From contig CAZLBC010000048.1 of the NCBI GenBank assembly GCA_964557575.1, positions 1 through 35,283 on the forward strand: a stretch of 35,283 bases of DNA, given 5' to 3'. A program made the translations under genes and the position numbers. The DNA comes from CAZLBC01 sp964557575. GTDB lineage: Bacteria > Planctomycetota > Phycisphaerae > SM23-33. How positions within the stretch are numbered: the stretch's first letter is position 1; every line of letters starts with the position of its first letter. The notes beneath the pieces were generated by a model. That model made no database searches, had not been told where the DNA came from, and worked only from the letters and a program-made list of their open reading frames with translations. Positions 1 to 7,314 of this stretch are shown one piece after another.

Positions 1-2
1 TG

Positions 3-245
3 GCCAGGCTGCTGAAGTTCAGCTACCAGGACGCCGCGCCCTCGGCCATGATCGGGGCGAGTAACCACTTCGAGGTCGCCATCGCCACCGCGACCATGCT
101 GTACGGCCTCTCCTCCGGCGCCGCGCTGGCCACCGTGGTCGGCGTCCTCATCGAGGTGCCCGTCATGCTGATGCTCGTGAAGGTGTGCCTGCGGACGAAC
201 CGATGGTTTCCGGCCCGGCATGACGTTCAGATGAAAGGAGCATAA
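3..245 (+). CDS. acr3: ACR3-type arsenite exporter, C-terminal end (partial)
   Basis: This is the last 80 codons of a membrane protein that enters from outside the window. The tail contains APSAMIGASNHFEVAIA, then SGAALATVVGVLIEVPVML. This is the characteristic end of the ACR3 family (bile acid:Na+ symporter superfamily), with the last transmembrane helix formed by the second segment. ACR3 proteins export arsenite, As(III), from the cytoplasm using the membrane potential. The stop codon sits 2 bases before the start of the next gene, a universal stress protein, so the two are probably co-transcribed. The remainder of the ars operon, for example arsR or arsC, probably lies upstream. The family assignment is secure although only about a fifth of the protein is visible. 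Confidence 0.9.
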   Translation, partial: ARLLKFSYQDAAPSAMIGASNHFEVAIATATMLYGLSSGAALATVVGVLIEVPVMLMLVKVCLRTNRWFPARHDVQMKGA

Positions 246-247
246 CC

Positions 248-1120
248 ATGTTCACCAAAATGCTGGTGGCGACAGACCTGTCCGAGGCGTCCGAGCGGGT
301 CATCTGCACGCTCGGCGCGCTGAAGGCCCTCGGGACGCGCGAGGCGCTGCTGATCCACTGTCTGAACATCCGCGACGTGGGGGCGCTGGCCGATTCACTC
401 ATGGAACAAGCCCGGCCGGAGTTCGAGAAGCAGAAGAACACGCTGGAAAGCCAGGGCTTCCAGGTGACGGGGAAAATGGTCCTGGGCCTGCCGCACATCG
501 AGATCAACCGCCAGGCCGACGAGCACGAGTGCTCGCTGATCGTCGTCGGCTCGCACGGCCAGACGATGGCCGGCGAGATCATGCTGGGCGGCGTGGCCAG
601 CGCCGTCATCCACAGCGCCGCGCGGCCGGTGCTGATCCTGCGGCTGCGGCTGAGGGATGAGAACGGCCAGGCCGTCTGCGAGGAGCCCACGTGCAACCCG
701 CTGGGCCACGTCCTGTTCCCGACGGATTTCTCGGACAACGCCGAGCACGCGTTCTCGTATGTCGAGAAGGTCGCCGAGTGCGGAGTCGAACGCGTCACGC
801 TGCTGCACGTCCAGGATAAGAGCAAGATCGACCGGCACCTCAAGGACCGGCTGGACGAATTCAACCGCATCGACACCGAGCGCCTGGAGCGCCTCAAGGC
901 CGAGCTGGTCGAGCGGGCCGCGAAAGACGTTCAGATTGAGCTACCGTACGGCTCGCCCAAGAAGGAGATCATCGACCGCACGAGGCGGGACGATGTCTCC
1001 CTGGTCGTCATGGGCAGCCAAGGCCGCGGATACCTGGCCGAGCTGTTCCTCGGCAGCGTCAGCCACGCCGTGGCCAGACATTCCGAAGTGCCCGTGCTGT
1101 TGATTCCGGCGATCCGCTGA
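248..1120 (+). CDS. Universal stress protein with two UspA domains (copy 1)
   Basis: This is a 290-residue cytoplasmic protein made of two UspA domains in tandem. Domain 1 covers about residues 1-135 and domain 2 about 150-290. Each ends in the ATP-binding Usp signature: VVGSHGQTMAGEIMLGG in the first, VMGSQGRGYLAELFLGS in the second. An AAAGGAG-type ribosome site lies just before the ATG and overlaps the end of acr3. Usp proteins bind ATP and support survival under stress; the specific role here is unknown. Coupling to the arsenite exporter suggests a role under metalloid stress, which is inference. A close paralogue lies on the opposite strand at 1681-2547; the second domains are alike over almost their whole length. 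Confidence 0.93.
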   Translation: MFTKMLVATDLSEASERVICTLGALKALGTREALLIHCLNIRDVGALADSLMEQARPEFEKQKNTLESQGFQVTGKMVLGLPHIEINRQADEHECSLIVVGSHGQTMAGEIMLGGVASAVIHSAARPVLILRLRLRDENGQAVCEEPTCNPLGHVLFPTDFSDNAEHAFSYVEKVAECGVERVTLLHVQDKSKIDRHLKDRLDEFNRIDTERLERLKAELVERAAKDVQIELPYGSPKKEIIDRTRRDDVSLVVMGSQGRGYLAELFLGSVSHAVARHSEVPVLLIPAIR

Positions 1121-1140
1121 CACCGAAAGGAGCGTAAGCC

Positions 1141-1332
1141 ATGAAAATCGAAGAGATCAAACAGGCCATTCTGAAACTCTCGCCGGAGGATCGACTGCGC
1201 TTAATGCAGGAAGTCGGCCCCGAACTGTGCGAGTCTATGATGGTCAACCGCGACGCGATGGCCGAAATGATGCCCCGGTGCCGCGAGATGATGAGCAAGC
1301 ACCCGGAGAGGAGACCCGGATGCGGGAGATGA
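1141..1332 (+). CDS. Small hypothetical protein, probably frameshifted
   Basis: This 63-codon ORF begins MKIEEIKQAILKLSPEDRL and follows usp copy 1 by 20 bases, with an AAAGGAG ribosome site. I do not recognise the family. The N-terminal half looks like an ordinary amphipathic helical protein, rich in Met, Glu and Cys (ELCESMM, MMPRCREMM). The last residues (RRPGCGR) look out of frame. A +1 correction near 1308-1314 continues the same Met/Cys-rich style as MREMMSGMCGPPESQEE and stops at 1373. This suggests a one-base deletion, either real or an assembly error. The regular Met and Cys residues would suit soft-metal binding, which is inference only. It lies at the edge of the inverted arsenic duplication. 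Confidence 0.6.
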   Translation: MKIEEIKQAILKLSPEDRLRLMQEVGPELCESMMVNRDAMAEMMPRCREMMSKHPERRPGCGR

Positions 1333-1377
1333 TGTCCGGCATGTGCGGGCCACCGGAATCGCAGGAGGAATGATGAA

Positions 1378-1463
1378 TCGACGGAACGATACGCACAGGC
1401 TGGTCCGAGAGCCACGTAGATGGCGATGCTCAGCAGCAGCGCCTGCCACGGCACGGACATCTC
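1378..1463 (-). pseudogene. Possible internal fragment of an ACR3 exporter
   Basis: About 28 codons on the minus strand read MSVPWQALLLSIAIYVAL. This resembles an internal transmembrane segment of ACR3 exporters (a PWxxLLLSxxIYV pattern, as I recall it). No upstream or downstream continuation of the family is present. It lies directly after the arsC remnant, the usual order in ars operons, and stops at the point where the oppositely oriented plus-strand cluster ends. I read it as debris of a second, deleted acr3 copy. The match is short, so another permease is possible. Confidence 0.35.
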
Positions 1464-1519
1464 GTTTTCACCCGGAAGCCGGCCTTCTTGGTACTGCACG
1501 CTTCGGTGACCATGTCCCG

Positions 1520-1663
1520 TCAACCGTTCTTGTCCAACGATTCCGGCAGCGTTTCGACGAACGCGCGAATCTCGTCCCGCACCCGGCGATAACAGTCCAG
1601 GGCTTCTTCTTCGCTCCTGGCCTCCCTGGCCGATGCGGGCGGGTCGTAGAAGCCCGTCCTGTC
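1520..1663 (-). pseudogene. arsC: arsC (arsenate reductase, LMW-phosphatase type) C-terminal remnant
   Basis: About 47 codons on the minus strand contain TGFYDPPASAREARSEEEAL followed by CYRRVRDEIRAFVETLP and a normal stop (TGA at 1522-1520). This is the recognisable C-terminus of thioredoxin-coupled arsenate reductases of the low-molecular-weight phosphatase fold. The family's usual length is about 130-140 residues. The N-terminal P-loop with the catalytic cysteine is absent, because the sequence runs directly into the end of usp copy 2 at 1681. The remnant therefore cannot encode an active enzyme. With the adjacent acr3-like fragment it marks a decayed second arsenic operon. Confidence 0.75.
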
Positions 1664-1680
1664 GCTATCGGCGCCGTTCG

Positions 1681-2547
1681 CTATCGCAAGGCCGGAATCA
1701 GCAGTGTCGGCACGGGAGCGTGGCGAGCGATGTTGTGGCTGACGCTGCCGAGGAATATCTCACTGATGGACCCTCGGCCCTGGCTGCCCATGATGGCCAG
1801 GGAGACGTCACCCCGGCGCGTGCGGCGGAGGATTTCCTCGACCGGCAGGCCGTAAGGCAGTTCGACCTGGACGTCCTCTGCGCCCTGTGACGTGAGTTGC
1901 TCCTTCATCCGCTCCATCCGCTCACCGTCGATGGCGTTGAACTCTTCCAGCCTCTCCTCGAGGTGGCGATCAATCTTGATGCGATCCTGCACGTGCATCA
2001 AGACGACCGACCTCACACCACCGGTGACCAGCTTTTGGACTGACTGGAAGGCATGCTCGGCATTCTCGGAGAAATCCGTTGGAAACAGCACGCGGTCGAA
2101 TGAGGCCAACGGACATTCTTGCTGACAGTCCTTGTCCTCGTGGATGCGGGCAACCAGCAACGGCAGGCGGCAGCTATGCAGCACCTCCCCGGCTGTGCCC
2201 CCCAGGAACACCTCGCCGGCCAGGCTGTGTACTCGCGAGCCGACAACGACCAGGTCGCAGCCCTTGTCCATAGCCAAGCGGTTCACTTCCTCGGGAGGGG
2301 CGCCCAAAAGGATCTCGGTATCGGCCGTATAGCCTTGCGATTCAAGCATCTTCCGGCAGCGGTCGAGATCGCCCTTGAGAATGTCTTCGACGTTGGCACG
2401 GACGCCTCGCACCTCGTGGAGGCGAAGGCAGAAGGCCAGGACGACATGGTCAACGCCCAGGCTGCGCAGACCGGCCTTGCACTGGAGGAACTTCTCGGAC
2501 GGCGCGCTGAGGTCCGAGACAATCAACGCCTTCTTGAATACGCTCAT
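1681..2547 (-). CDS. Universal stress protein with two UspA domains (copy 2)
   Basis: This 288-residue tandem UspA protein is a paralogue of the plus-strand copy at 248-1120. Domain 1 ends in VVGSRVHSLAGEVFLGG and domain 2 in IMGSQGRGSISEIFLGS, the usual ATP-binding loop pattern. The second half matches copy 1 most closely, for example the shared stretches RTRR-DVSL and VQ-ELPYG-P. The reading frame stays open far upstream. The start was set at 2547 because it matches the family N-terminus (MSVFKKALIVSDLS) and has a GAGGCGG ribosome site; the upstream frame overlaps arsG and is a shadow. It lies 14 bases after the ArsG-like gene, so it is probably part of that operon. Confidence 0.92.
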   Translation of the reverse strand: MSVFKKALIVSDLSAPSEKFLQCKAGLRSLGVDHVVLAFCLRLHEVRGVRANVEDILKGDLDRCRKMLESQGYTADTEILLGAPPEEVNRLAMDKGCDLVVVGSRVHSLAGEVFLGGTAGEVLHSCRLPLLVARIHEDKDCQQECPLASFDRVLFPTDFSENAEHAFQSVQKLVTGGVRSVVLMHVQDRIKIDRHLEERLEEFNAIDGERMERMKEQLTSQGAEDVQVELPYGLPVEEILRRTRRGDVSLAIMGSQGRGSISEIFLGSVSHNIARHAPVPTLLIPALR

Positions 2548-2561
2548 CTTCCGCCTCTCTC

Positions 2562-3287
2562 TCAGAATGACAGACGCAGCCCATAGATGTACGTCAGCGT
2601 GTAGTAGATGCCCACCGCCACGAAGATGATGCCGGTGATCAACCGGAACCACCATTCGATCCTGGTCATCGCGTTGAACGCCTTTCCCACGTACTGGCCG
2701 GCAAAGGCGATGACCAGGGCGAAGGCGATCACCGGCACGGCCGTGCCGATGCCGTAGGCCACCGGCGGCAGCACCGTTGATCCGTGTTCCAGCGAAATGA
2801 CCAGGGCGCTGAGGAACAGCGCGATCGACGGCGGGCAAAAGGCCAGGGCGAACAGGATGCCCAGCGGCAGTGCCCAGATCGCGCCGCCCTTGGCGATGCG
2901 TTCCTGGAACTTCGCGCCGCCCACGCCGATGGAGATGTTCAACTCGATCAGCCCGAGCAGGATCATTCCGATCAGCAGCAGCGCCGGTCCCAAGGCCAGG
3001 TTCCCGTAGTGCTGAAGGCTTCGAGAGGTCGGGCTGGCATATTCCTTCAGGCTTCCCGCGCCACCGGTGGCGGCGTGAAACGCCCACAGCAGCGCCACGC
3101 CCAGCCCCACGTAGACCAGCGTGCGGCCCAGCGTGTACAGCGCGGCCGACAGGAGCACGCGCCTGGCGTTGCCGACGTTGCGGCTGAGAAACGAAATCGC
3201 CGCGATGTTCGTCGCCAACGGACACGGGCTGACTGCCGTCAGTAAGCCAAACCAGAAGACACCGGCAAGGACCGCGAGAAAACTCAT
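2562..3287 (-). CDS. arsG: ArsG-like aromatic arsenical efflux permease (DsbD/CcdA-like membrane protein)
   Basis: This 241-residue protein has about six hydrophobic segments. Near the N-terminus is SPCPLATNIAAISFLSRN, the signature of ArsG-type permeases in the cytochrome-c-biogenesis/DsbD superfamily; a second conserved stretch is FALAFCPPSIALFLSAL. In Shewanella, ArsG exports trivalent aromatic arsenicals after the ArsE/ArsF proteins reduce nitroaromatic arsenicals. The start overlaps the stop of the upstream ArsF-like gene by four bases (ATGA), so the two are translationally coupled, which strongly supports the pairing. The two conserved Cys-Pro motifs could also pass electrons across the membrane as in CcdA, so a thiol-electron carrier is the main alternative. 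Substrate specificity cannot be read from sequence. Confidence 0.8.
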   Translation of the reverse strand: MSFLAVLAGVFWFGLLTAVSPCPLATNIAAISFLSRNVGNARRVLLSAALYTLGRTLVYVGLGVALLWAFHAATGGAGSLKEYASPTSRSLQHYGNLALGPALLLIGMILLGLIELNISIGVGGAKFQERIAKGGAIWALPLGILFALAFCPPSIALFLSALVISLEHGSTVLPPVAYGIGTAVPVIAFALVIAFAGQYVGKAFNAMTRIEWWFRLITGIIFVAVGIYYTLTYIYGLRLSF

Positions 3288-3754
3288 TCGCCGCGTCCTT
3301 CCAGTGCGGATCGGATGCCCGTGCGCAGGTATTCTTCGAGCCGTTCGGTGTCGGCGGCCAGCGACATCACTTCGTCCAGCCGCACGCGGGAGACCTCCTT
3401 GCCGTCCTCGAACCGAACCGCGATGACCATGTTGCTGCCGACGTTGTACGTGTCGGCCAGGGCCGCGTTTGCCGGCTCCAGGTAGTTCACCGGGACGAAT
3501 GCCATCGTCCCGTCCGCGACGGCCTCGGCGAACTTCTCACGTACCAGCTTCTCCGTCGTCGTCTCGATGACCGTGCAGGTGATGCAGGGAATGCCGCGGA
3601 AGTAGTAGACGACGACTTTCGTCTCGCCCGGTGCAGTTTCGGGTTCCACGGCGGGCGGAGCATTACGCGCAGCCATTTCCTTGCCGATGGCCACACCGAC
3701 GCTGACCAGCAGAAACGCGATAAGCAGTTTGCCGATGATCTTTTTGGGCTTCAT
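3284..3754 (-). CDS. arsF: ArsF-like membrane-anchored thiol protein
   Basis: This 156-residue protein has one N-terminal membrane segment (about residues 7-24), followed by a thioredoxin-like domain on the outer side. That domain holds KVVVYYFRGIPCITCTVIE, with the redox pair C57-x-x-C60. The VVVYYFxGxxxCxTC pattern is typical of the family annotated as nitrophenyl compound nitroreductase subunit ArsF. The arsF-arsG order and the four-base overlap with arsG match known arsEFG operons. AAGGAG lies 7 bases before the ATG, and the stop of the upstream SurA-thioredoxin gene is only 9 bases away. The role in this organism, reducing or delivering organoarsenicals to ArsG, is inferred from family and position. 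Confidence 0.78.
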   Translation of the reverse strand: MKPKKIIGKLLIAFLLVSVGVAIGKEMAARNAPPAVEPETAPGETKVVVYYFRGIPCITCTVIETTTEKLVREKFAEAVADGTMAFVPVNYLEPANAALADTYNVGSNMVIAVRFEDGKEVSRVRLDEVMSLAADTERLEEYLRTGIRSALEGRGE

Positions 3755-3763
3755 AGCGACTCC

Positions 3764-4714
3764 TTACTTCACACCCATCTCTGCGAATTTCTTCTCCAGT
3801 TCTGCCTGTGGCCAGAAGCCTGTATGGCGGAAGACTTCCTTGCCATTCTTGTCGAAGAAGATCTGAACGGGGATGGACTGGATGCCGTATCGCGAGGCGA
3901 GAATCTGTTCCTCTCGGACGGATACGAAAATGACATTCGCCTTGCCCTCATATTTCTTTTCCAGTGTCTTCAAGATCGGCGCGAGCATGTCGCAGGGCCG
4001 ACAGCCCTTGGAGCCGAAGTCCACCAGGGAGGGCTTGCCGCTGTTACGGGCGTTGTCCACAGGATTATCCATTGCTAACGCGGCTTGACGCTTCAGCCAG
4101 GAAGCTGCGACCCGGATGTCGATGCGCTTGCCGAGCGTTTGAATGTGTTTGTCCACCAGCTTCTGCTGTTTCTGTTGGCGCAGGTGCCGGGATACGGCAT
4201 CCTTGACATCCCCGAGCTTCCGCCCGCCGACCATATCCTTGTTCTTCTCGTAGAATCGGGATACTTCAGTGTCGCTGACCTTTACGTCGGCGGTGAGGTT
4301 GTCGAAGTATGCCTTGAGACGCTCCTGATCGGCGAGCGTGGCGGGATCCTTGCCATCTTTCGCTGCCGCGGCCTTGGCTTCCTGGAGCAGCAGTTGCCGC
4401 GTGGCCGTCTGTTCCAGCAAGAACAACGCATTCTTGCGGAGCTGCTCACGGACCGTTTCGGGGGCCTTGGCAACCTCGTCGTCAATGTCCTTCTGTGTAA
4501 CCTTCAGATCACCGGCTCGCAGCAGGACGCCATCGGGCAATTCCGCCGGTTTAGCATGAACCAGGGCAGCCGACGCCAGATTAGGATAGGCTTGCGCCAC
4601 GGTATTCGGCTCACCGGCCGGGGCGGTCGCGGGACGCGAAATCGCCTCCCGGACCGAAGCCGAAGCGCCGATCACAAGCAACGTCATTACAGTCAATCGT
4701 GCACAATTTCTCAT
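3764..4714 (-). CDS. Exported SurA-like / thioredoxin fusion protein
   Basis: This 316-residue protein starts at 4714, chosen because CAGGAG lies just upstream and the sequence then reads as a signal peptide (MRNCARLTVMTLLVIGASAS). Residues 60-205 are a charged helical SurA N-terminal-type chaperone domain (DGVLLRAGDLKVTQKDIDDE, then ATRQLLLQEAK). I see no parvulin prolyl-isomerase domain. Residues 225-316 are a thioredoxin domain with C238-R-P-C241 and the cis-proline loop SIPVQIFFDKNG. The expected location is the periplasm. The thioredoxin half is closely similar to that of the next gene upstream (positions 4764-6032), so the two probably arose by duplication. A thiol-disulfide chaperone acting with the ArsF/ArsG pair is a reasonable inference; the substrate is unknown. 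Confidence 0.82.
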   Translation of the reverse strand: MRNCARLTVMTLLVIGASASVREAISRPATAPAGEPNTVAQAYPNLASAALVHAKPAELPDGVLLRAGDLKVTQKDIDDEVAKAPETVREQLRKNALFLLEQTATRQLLLQEAKAAAAKDGKDPATLADQERLKAYFDNLTADVKVSDTEVSRFYEKNKDMVGGRKLGDVKDAVSRHLRQQKQQKLVDKHIQTLGKRIDIRVAASWLKRQAALAMDNPVDNARNSGKPSLVDFGSKGCRPCDMLAPILKTLEKKYEGKANVIFVSVREEQILASRYGIQSIPVQIFFDKNGKEVFRHTGFWPQAELEKKFAEMGVK

Positions 4715-4763
4715 AACAGCACTCCTGCCGGCCGATGGCCGGGATTTTTGTTGTCCTGCCAGC

Positions 4764-6032
4764 TCACTTCGGGGCACATTCGCCGATCTTGCACGCCTTG
4801 GAAATCTGCTGCGGCGAGAGCTTCATCTTGTCCGCCAGCGACTGGTTGATCGTGATGATCCGGCCGGTCTCGTAGGGATGCCGCTCCAGCCACTTCCGGA
4901 GGTTCTCCGGTGTGCGGAAGAACCCCTGGTGGAAGCAGCCGGCCGAGACCCATGTGCCGTCGTCTGTCTTCTTCTTGCCGTACCAGCCAACGGCCGTCTC
5001 CGGCTTGATCGAGGCGATCTTGCCGTCGAGTGTCTTGACGACGATCATCTCGCCGGTCAGGCCGTCGGGCTGGTATACTTCGATATCCTTACCCATGCGT
5101 GCGGCCACGCCCATGGCGCAGTGCGCGCAGCAGCCGTAGCTGTGGAGGCCGTCAACCAGGACCGTGGCCGCATCCTGCGGATAGCAGGACCGGTCGCAGA
5201 AGCCGCAACGGTGCGACAGTTCGTTCTCCTGCAGGGCCGACCAGGCGATAATGCTTCCCCCGGCGGTCTTCATTTCCGCAATCGCGGCGCCGCGCGTGGC
5301 GAAGGCCTTCACCCGGGGCCGGCCCGTCTTCTCTTCCCGGCCGCTGAGGTACACCGCCTCGGTTGCCGGAAGCAGTGTGCCCGTCGCCCAATCGGTGACC
5401 GACACCTTCTTCTCAAAGCCGGTTCTGTCTTCCGTCAAACAGGAGTACATGATAAAGTAGCAATGCGGGCTGCACAGACGAACAGCGCCCTTGTCGGTCT
5501 TGACGACGACGGCGGTCTTCTCGTCAACGTCGCCGTCGCACATGTAGCAGACCTGATCCCTGGACCGCTCGTCCTTCTTCGCCGGCTCCCATCGTTCTAT
5601 CTTCGGCAGTTCGGAAGCGCCGAACGCGTACCCCAGTTCCTGCCACTTGCCCAGGATGTCGGCCTTGCCGAGGAAGCCCTCGTGCCGCCAGAGTTCCCTG
5701 CCGTCCTTGTCGAAGAATATCTGCGTGGGAATCAGCTTGATGCCGTACTGCTTCGCCTTCGCGGCATTCTCACGCTCGCCGACGTCGATGAACTCCACGT
5801 CGAACTTCCCCGCGTAGTCCTTCTTCAATTCTTCCAGGATGGGGGCCATCTTCTTGCAGGGGATGCAGCTCTTGGAGCCCAGGTCCAGCAGCTTCGGGAC
5901 GCCGCCGGTTTCGGTCGTCGCTGTGCCCGTGGGCGCGTCGGCATCGTCGGTTGTTATCAACTGCGCACCCACGATCGCGCCCATGGCAGCCGCGAGCACC
6001 ACGATAAGTCCAACTTTTGCGAATCTCGACAT
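4764..6032 (-). CDS. Exported thioredoxin-NosL-MerB-like three-domain fusion
   Basis: This 422-residue protein has AAAGGAG before the ATG at 6032 and a signal peptide or anchor (residues 5-24). Residues 44-135 are thioredoxin with C56-I-P-C59 and the cis-proline loop LIPTQIFFDKDG. Residues 160-267 look like NosL: C162-YM-C165, C187-SPH-C191, then VTDWATGTLLPATEAVYLSG and VKAFATRGAA. Residues 274-400 resemble organomercurial lyase MerB. YGCCAHC (300-305) aligns with the MerB active-site WCALD, and C366 in GCFHQGFFRTPE aligns with the second catalytic cysteine, followed by a matching W-x3-H pattern. NosL and MerB are known to share a fold. The alignment puts Cys305 where MerB has Asp99. A possible upstream in-frame start at 6134 adds a hydrophobic stretch but has a weaker ribosome site. 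Function, perhaps metal-carbon or metal-thiolate chemistry, is inferred. Confidence 0.8.
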   Translation of the reverse strand: MSRFAKVGLIVVLAAAMGAIVGAQLITTDDADAPTGTATTETGGVPKLLDLGSKSCIPCKKMAPILEELKKDYAGKFDVEFIDVGERENAAKAKQYGIKLIPTQIFFDKDGRELWRHEGFLGKADILGKWQELGYAFGASELPKIERWEPAKKDERSRDQVCYMCDGDVDEKTAVVVKTDKGAVRLCSPHCYFIMYSCLTEDRTGFEKKVSVTDWATGTLLPATEAVYLSGREEKTGRPRVKAFATRGAAIAEMKTAGGSIIAWSALQENELSHRCGFCDRSCYPQDAATVLVDGLHSYGCCAHCAMGVAARMGKDIEVYQPDGLTGEMIVVKTLDGKIASIKPETAVGWYGKKKTDDGTWVSAGCFHQGFFRTPENLRKWLERHPYETGRIITINQSLADKMKLSPQQISKACKIGECAPK

Positions 6033-6181
6033 AGTGTTTGCTCCTTTTGTATTCCAGGTTATTCGCGTCCACTTGGCGGCCTGCCACAGGCCGAACGCCA
6101 ACCCACAGAGCGCCACCAACGCGAGCTGGCTCATGCCGCCGCTGCACGGACATTGAGCCGGGATATGCGCCAAGCAGTGTG

Positions 6182-6958
6182 TCACGGTCTGATCTTCTCC
6201 ATCAGGCCGGTCAATTTCTGCCGATAGGCGGCCGCCAGGGCGGCGGTTTCGTCCGCCATCGGCTTGGCGGGGATCAGGTCCTGTACCTGCTCGGCCGACA
6301 GGCCGGCATCTTGCATCGTCGCCGCCGTGCCCCGGAGCATCTTGACGACGGTCTCCACGGCCGCCTCTTCCGACAGGCCGAACGATTCGGCCAGGGATTT
6401 CAACGCGTACAGTTGCGGCCAGAAGTACGTCGGCCCCATAGCGGCGATGACCGCATAGGCTTCCAGGTGCTCCTCCGGGACCTCCGGGCAATCGCCGAGG
6501 GACCGGAGCATCTGCAGGATCGCCGCGCGGTCACCGGCCTCGATGGCCGGGGCGAAGGCCACCGGGTTCAGGCCCTTGCCGACCACTGACGGGGCGTTCG
6601 GGATCATCCGCACGATCCGGTCGAATCCGCCGAGCATCTCCGCAAGCGTGGCGATGGTGAACTTCGGCGCCAGTGAGACCAGCATCGCGTCGGCCTTCAG
6701 ATGCGGCTTGATCTGCGCCAGGACGTCCTTGATGACCGGTGGATGAACGGCCAGGAAGACCAGGTCCCGGCACGCGGCGTCAGCCGGGTCCGTTGTCGTC
6801 TCAACGCCGGGCACTTTTTCCTGCAGTCCGGCAAGGGCCTCGTCGCTGCAATCGAACACGGTAACCGGGTCGGGCATTGCCGCCGCGCGGCGCCAGCCGC
6901 CCAGAATAATCGAAGTGACTCTGCCGCCACCGATGAAACCAATGCTCTTGCTCGCCAT
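6182..6958 (-). CDS. Pyrroline-5-carboxylate reductase-like NAD(P)-binding protein
   Basis: This 258-residue cytoplasmic protein begins with the dinucleotide-binding strand IGFIGGGRVTSIILGG, followed by the VFLAVHPPVIKDVL and VRMIPNAPSVVGKGLNPVAF blocks typical of the ProC family. The helical C-terminal domain (AAMGPTYFWPQLYALKSLAE) is present. The family's SPGGTT active-site block is replaced by IPAKPMADETA, so classical proline synthesis is doubtful. The start has AAAGGAG (ATG at 6958). It sits between thioredoxin genes inside the arsenic/redox train, with about 150 bases to the next gene. I infer an NAD(P)H-dependent reductase or imine/thiol-adduct enzyme of unknown substrate; a true ProC is the alternative. 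Confidence 0.8.
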   Translation of the reverse strand: MASKSIGFIGGGRVTSIILGGWRRAAAMPDPVTVFDCSDEALAGLQEKVPGVETTTDPADAACRDLVFLAVHPPVIKDVLAQIKPHLKADAMLVSLAPKFTIATLAEMLGGFDRIVRMIPNAPSVVGKGLNPVAFAPAIEAGDRAAILQMLRSLGDCPEVPEEHLEAYAVIAAMGPTYFWPQLYALKSLAESFGLSEEAAVETVVKMLRGTAATMQDAGLSAEQVQDLIPAKPMADETAALAAAYRQKLTGLMEKIRP

Positions 6959-7025
6959 AACGCGCTCCTTTTGTCACGGCACGATGCGCTGTTGCCGGGC
7001 GAAGACCGTCTTCCCCGCACGCGGG

Positions 7026-7259
7026 TTACTGAAGCATGGTCATGATGTCGTCCGGCCCCGGGACTTTGCCGGCGACCTTGATTTCACCGTCGACCGCCAG
7101 GGCGGGCGTCATCATCACGCCCATCTTCATGATCTCATTGATGTCGGTGACCTTCTCGAGTTCGTACTCGATACCGGCCGCCGTGGCGGCGGCTTCGGCG
7201 TTCTCCGCCAGCTTCTTGCACTTGGGGCACCCGGTGCCCAGCACTTGCAGTGTTTTCAT
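7026..7259 (-). CDS. Small thioredoxin-family redox protein
   Basis: This 77-residue cytoplasmic protein, MKTLQVLGTGCPKCKKLAEN, has the redox pair C11-P-K-C14 and the cis-proline strand MMTPALAVDGEIKVAGKVP. It belongs to the small thioredoxin family annotated as redox-active disulfide protein 2. In many bacteria this gene follows an ArsR regulator and a DUF318 permease. Pieces of both are found upstream on the same strand (9753 to 9103), supporting an ancestral arsR-permease-trx operon. It may also play the part of ArsE beside the ArsF and ArsG homologues downstream; I cannot tell ArsE from other small thioredoxins by eye. A GAGG ribosome site precedes the ATG. Confidence 0.85.
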   Translation of the reverse strand: MKTLQVLGTGCPKCKKLAENAEAAATAAGIEYELEKVTDINEIMKMGVMMTPALAVDGEIKVAGKVPGPDDIMTMLQ

Positions 7260-7314
7260 TTCGCTGTTCCTCTCGATCGATCAATCGCTTCCGATAACCG
7301 GTTTTTCCGTCACA

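Noticed and set aside
1681..3225. Minus-strand frame of 514 codons covering usp copy 2 and most of arsG
   Set aside because: Only the last 288 codons match a family. The rest is the out-of-frame shadow of the ArsG-like gene, kept open by high GC content.
4764..6491. Minus-strand frame of 575 codons upstream of the Trx-NosL-MerB-like protein
   Set aside because: The part above about 6181 lies inside the ProC-like gene in another frame and shows no family features.
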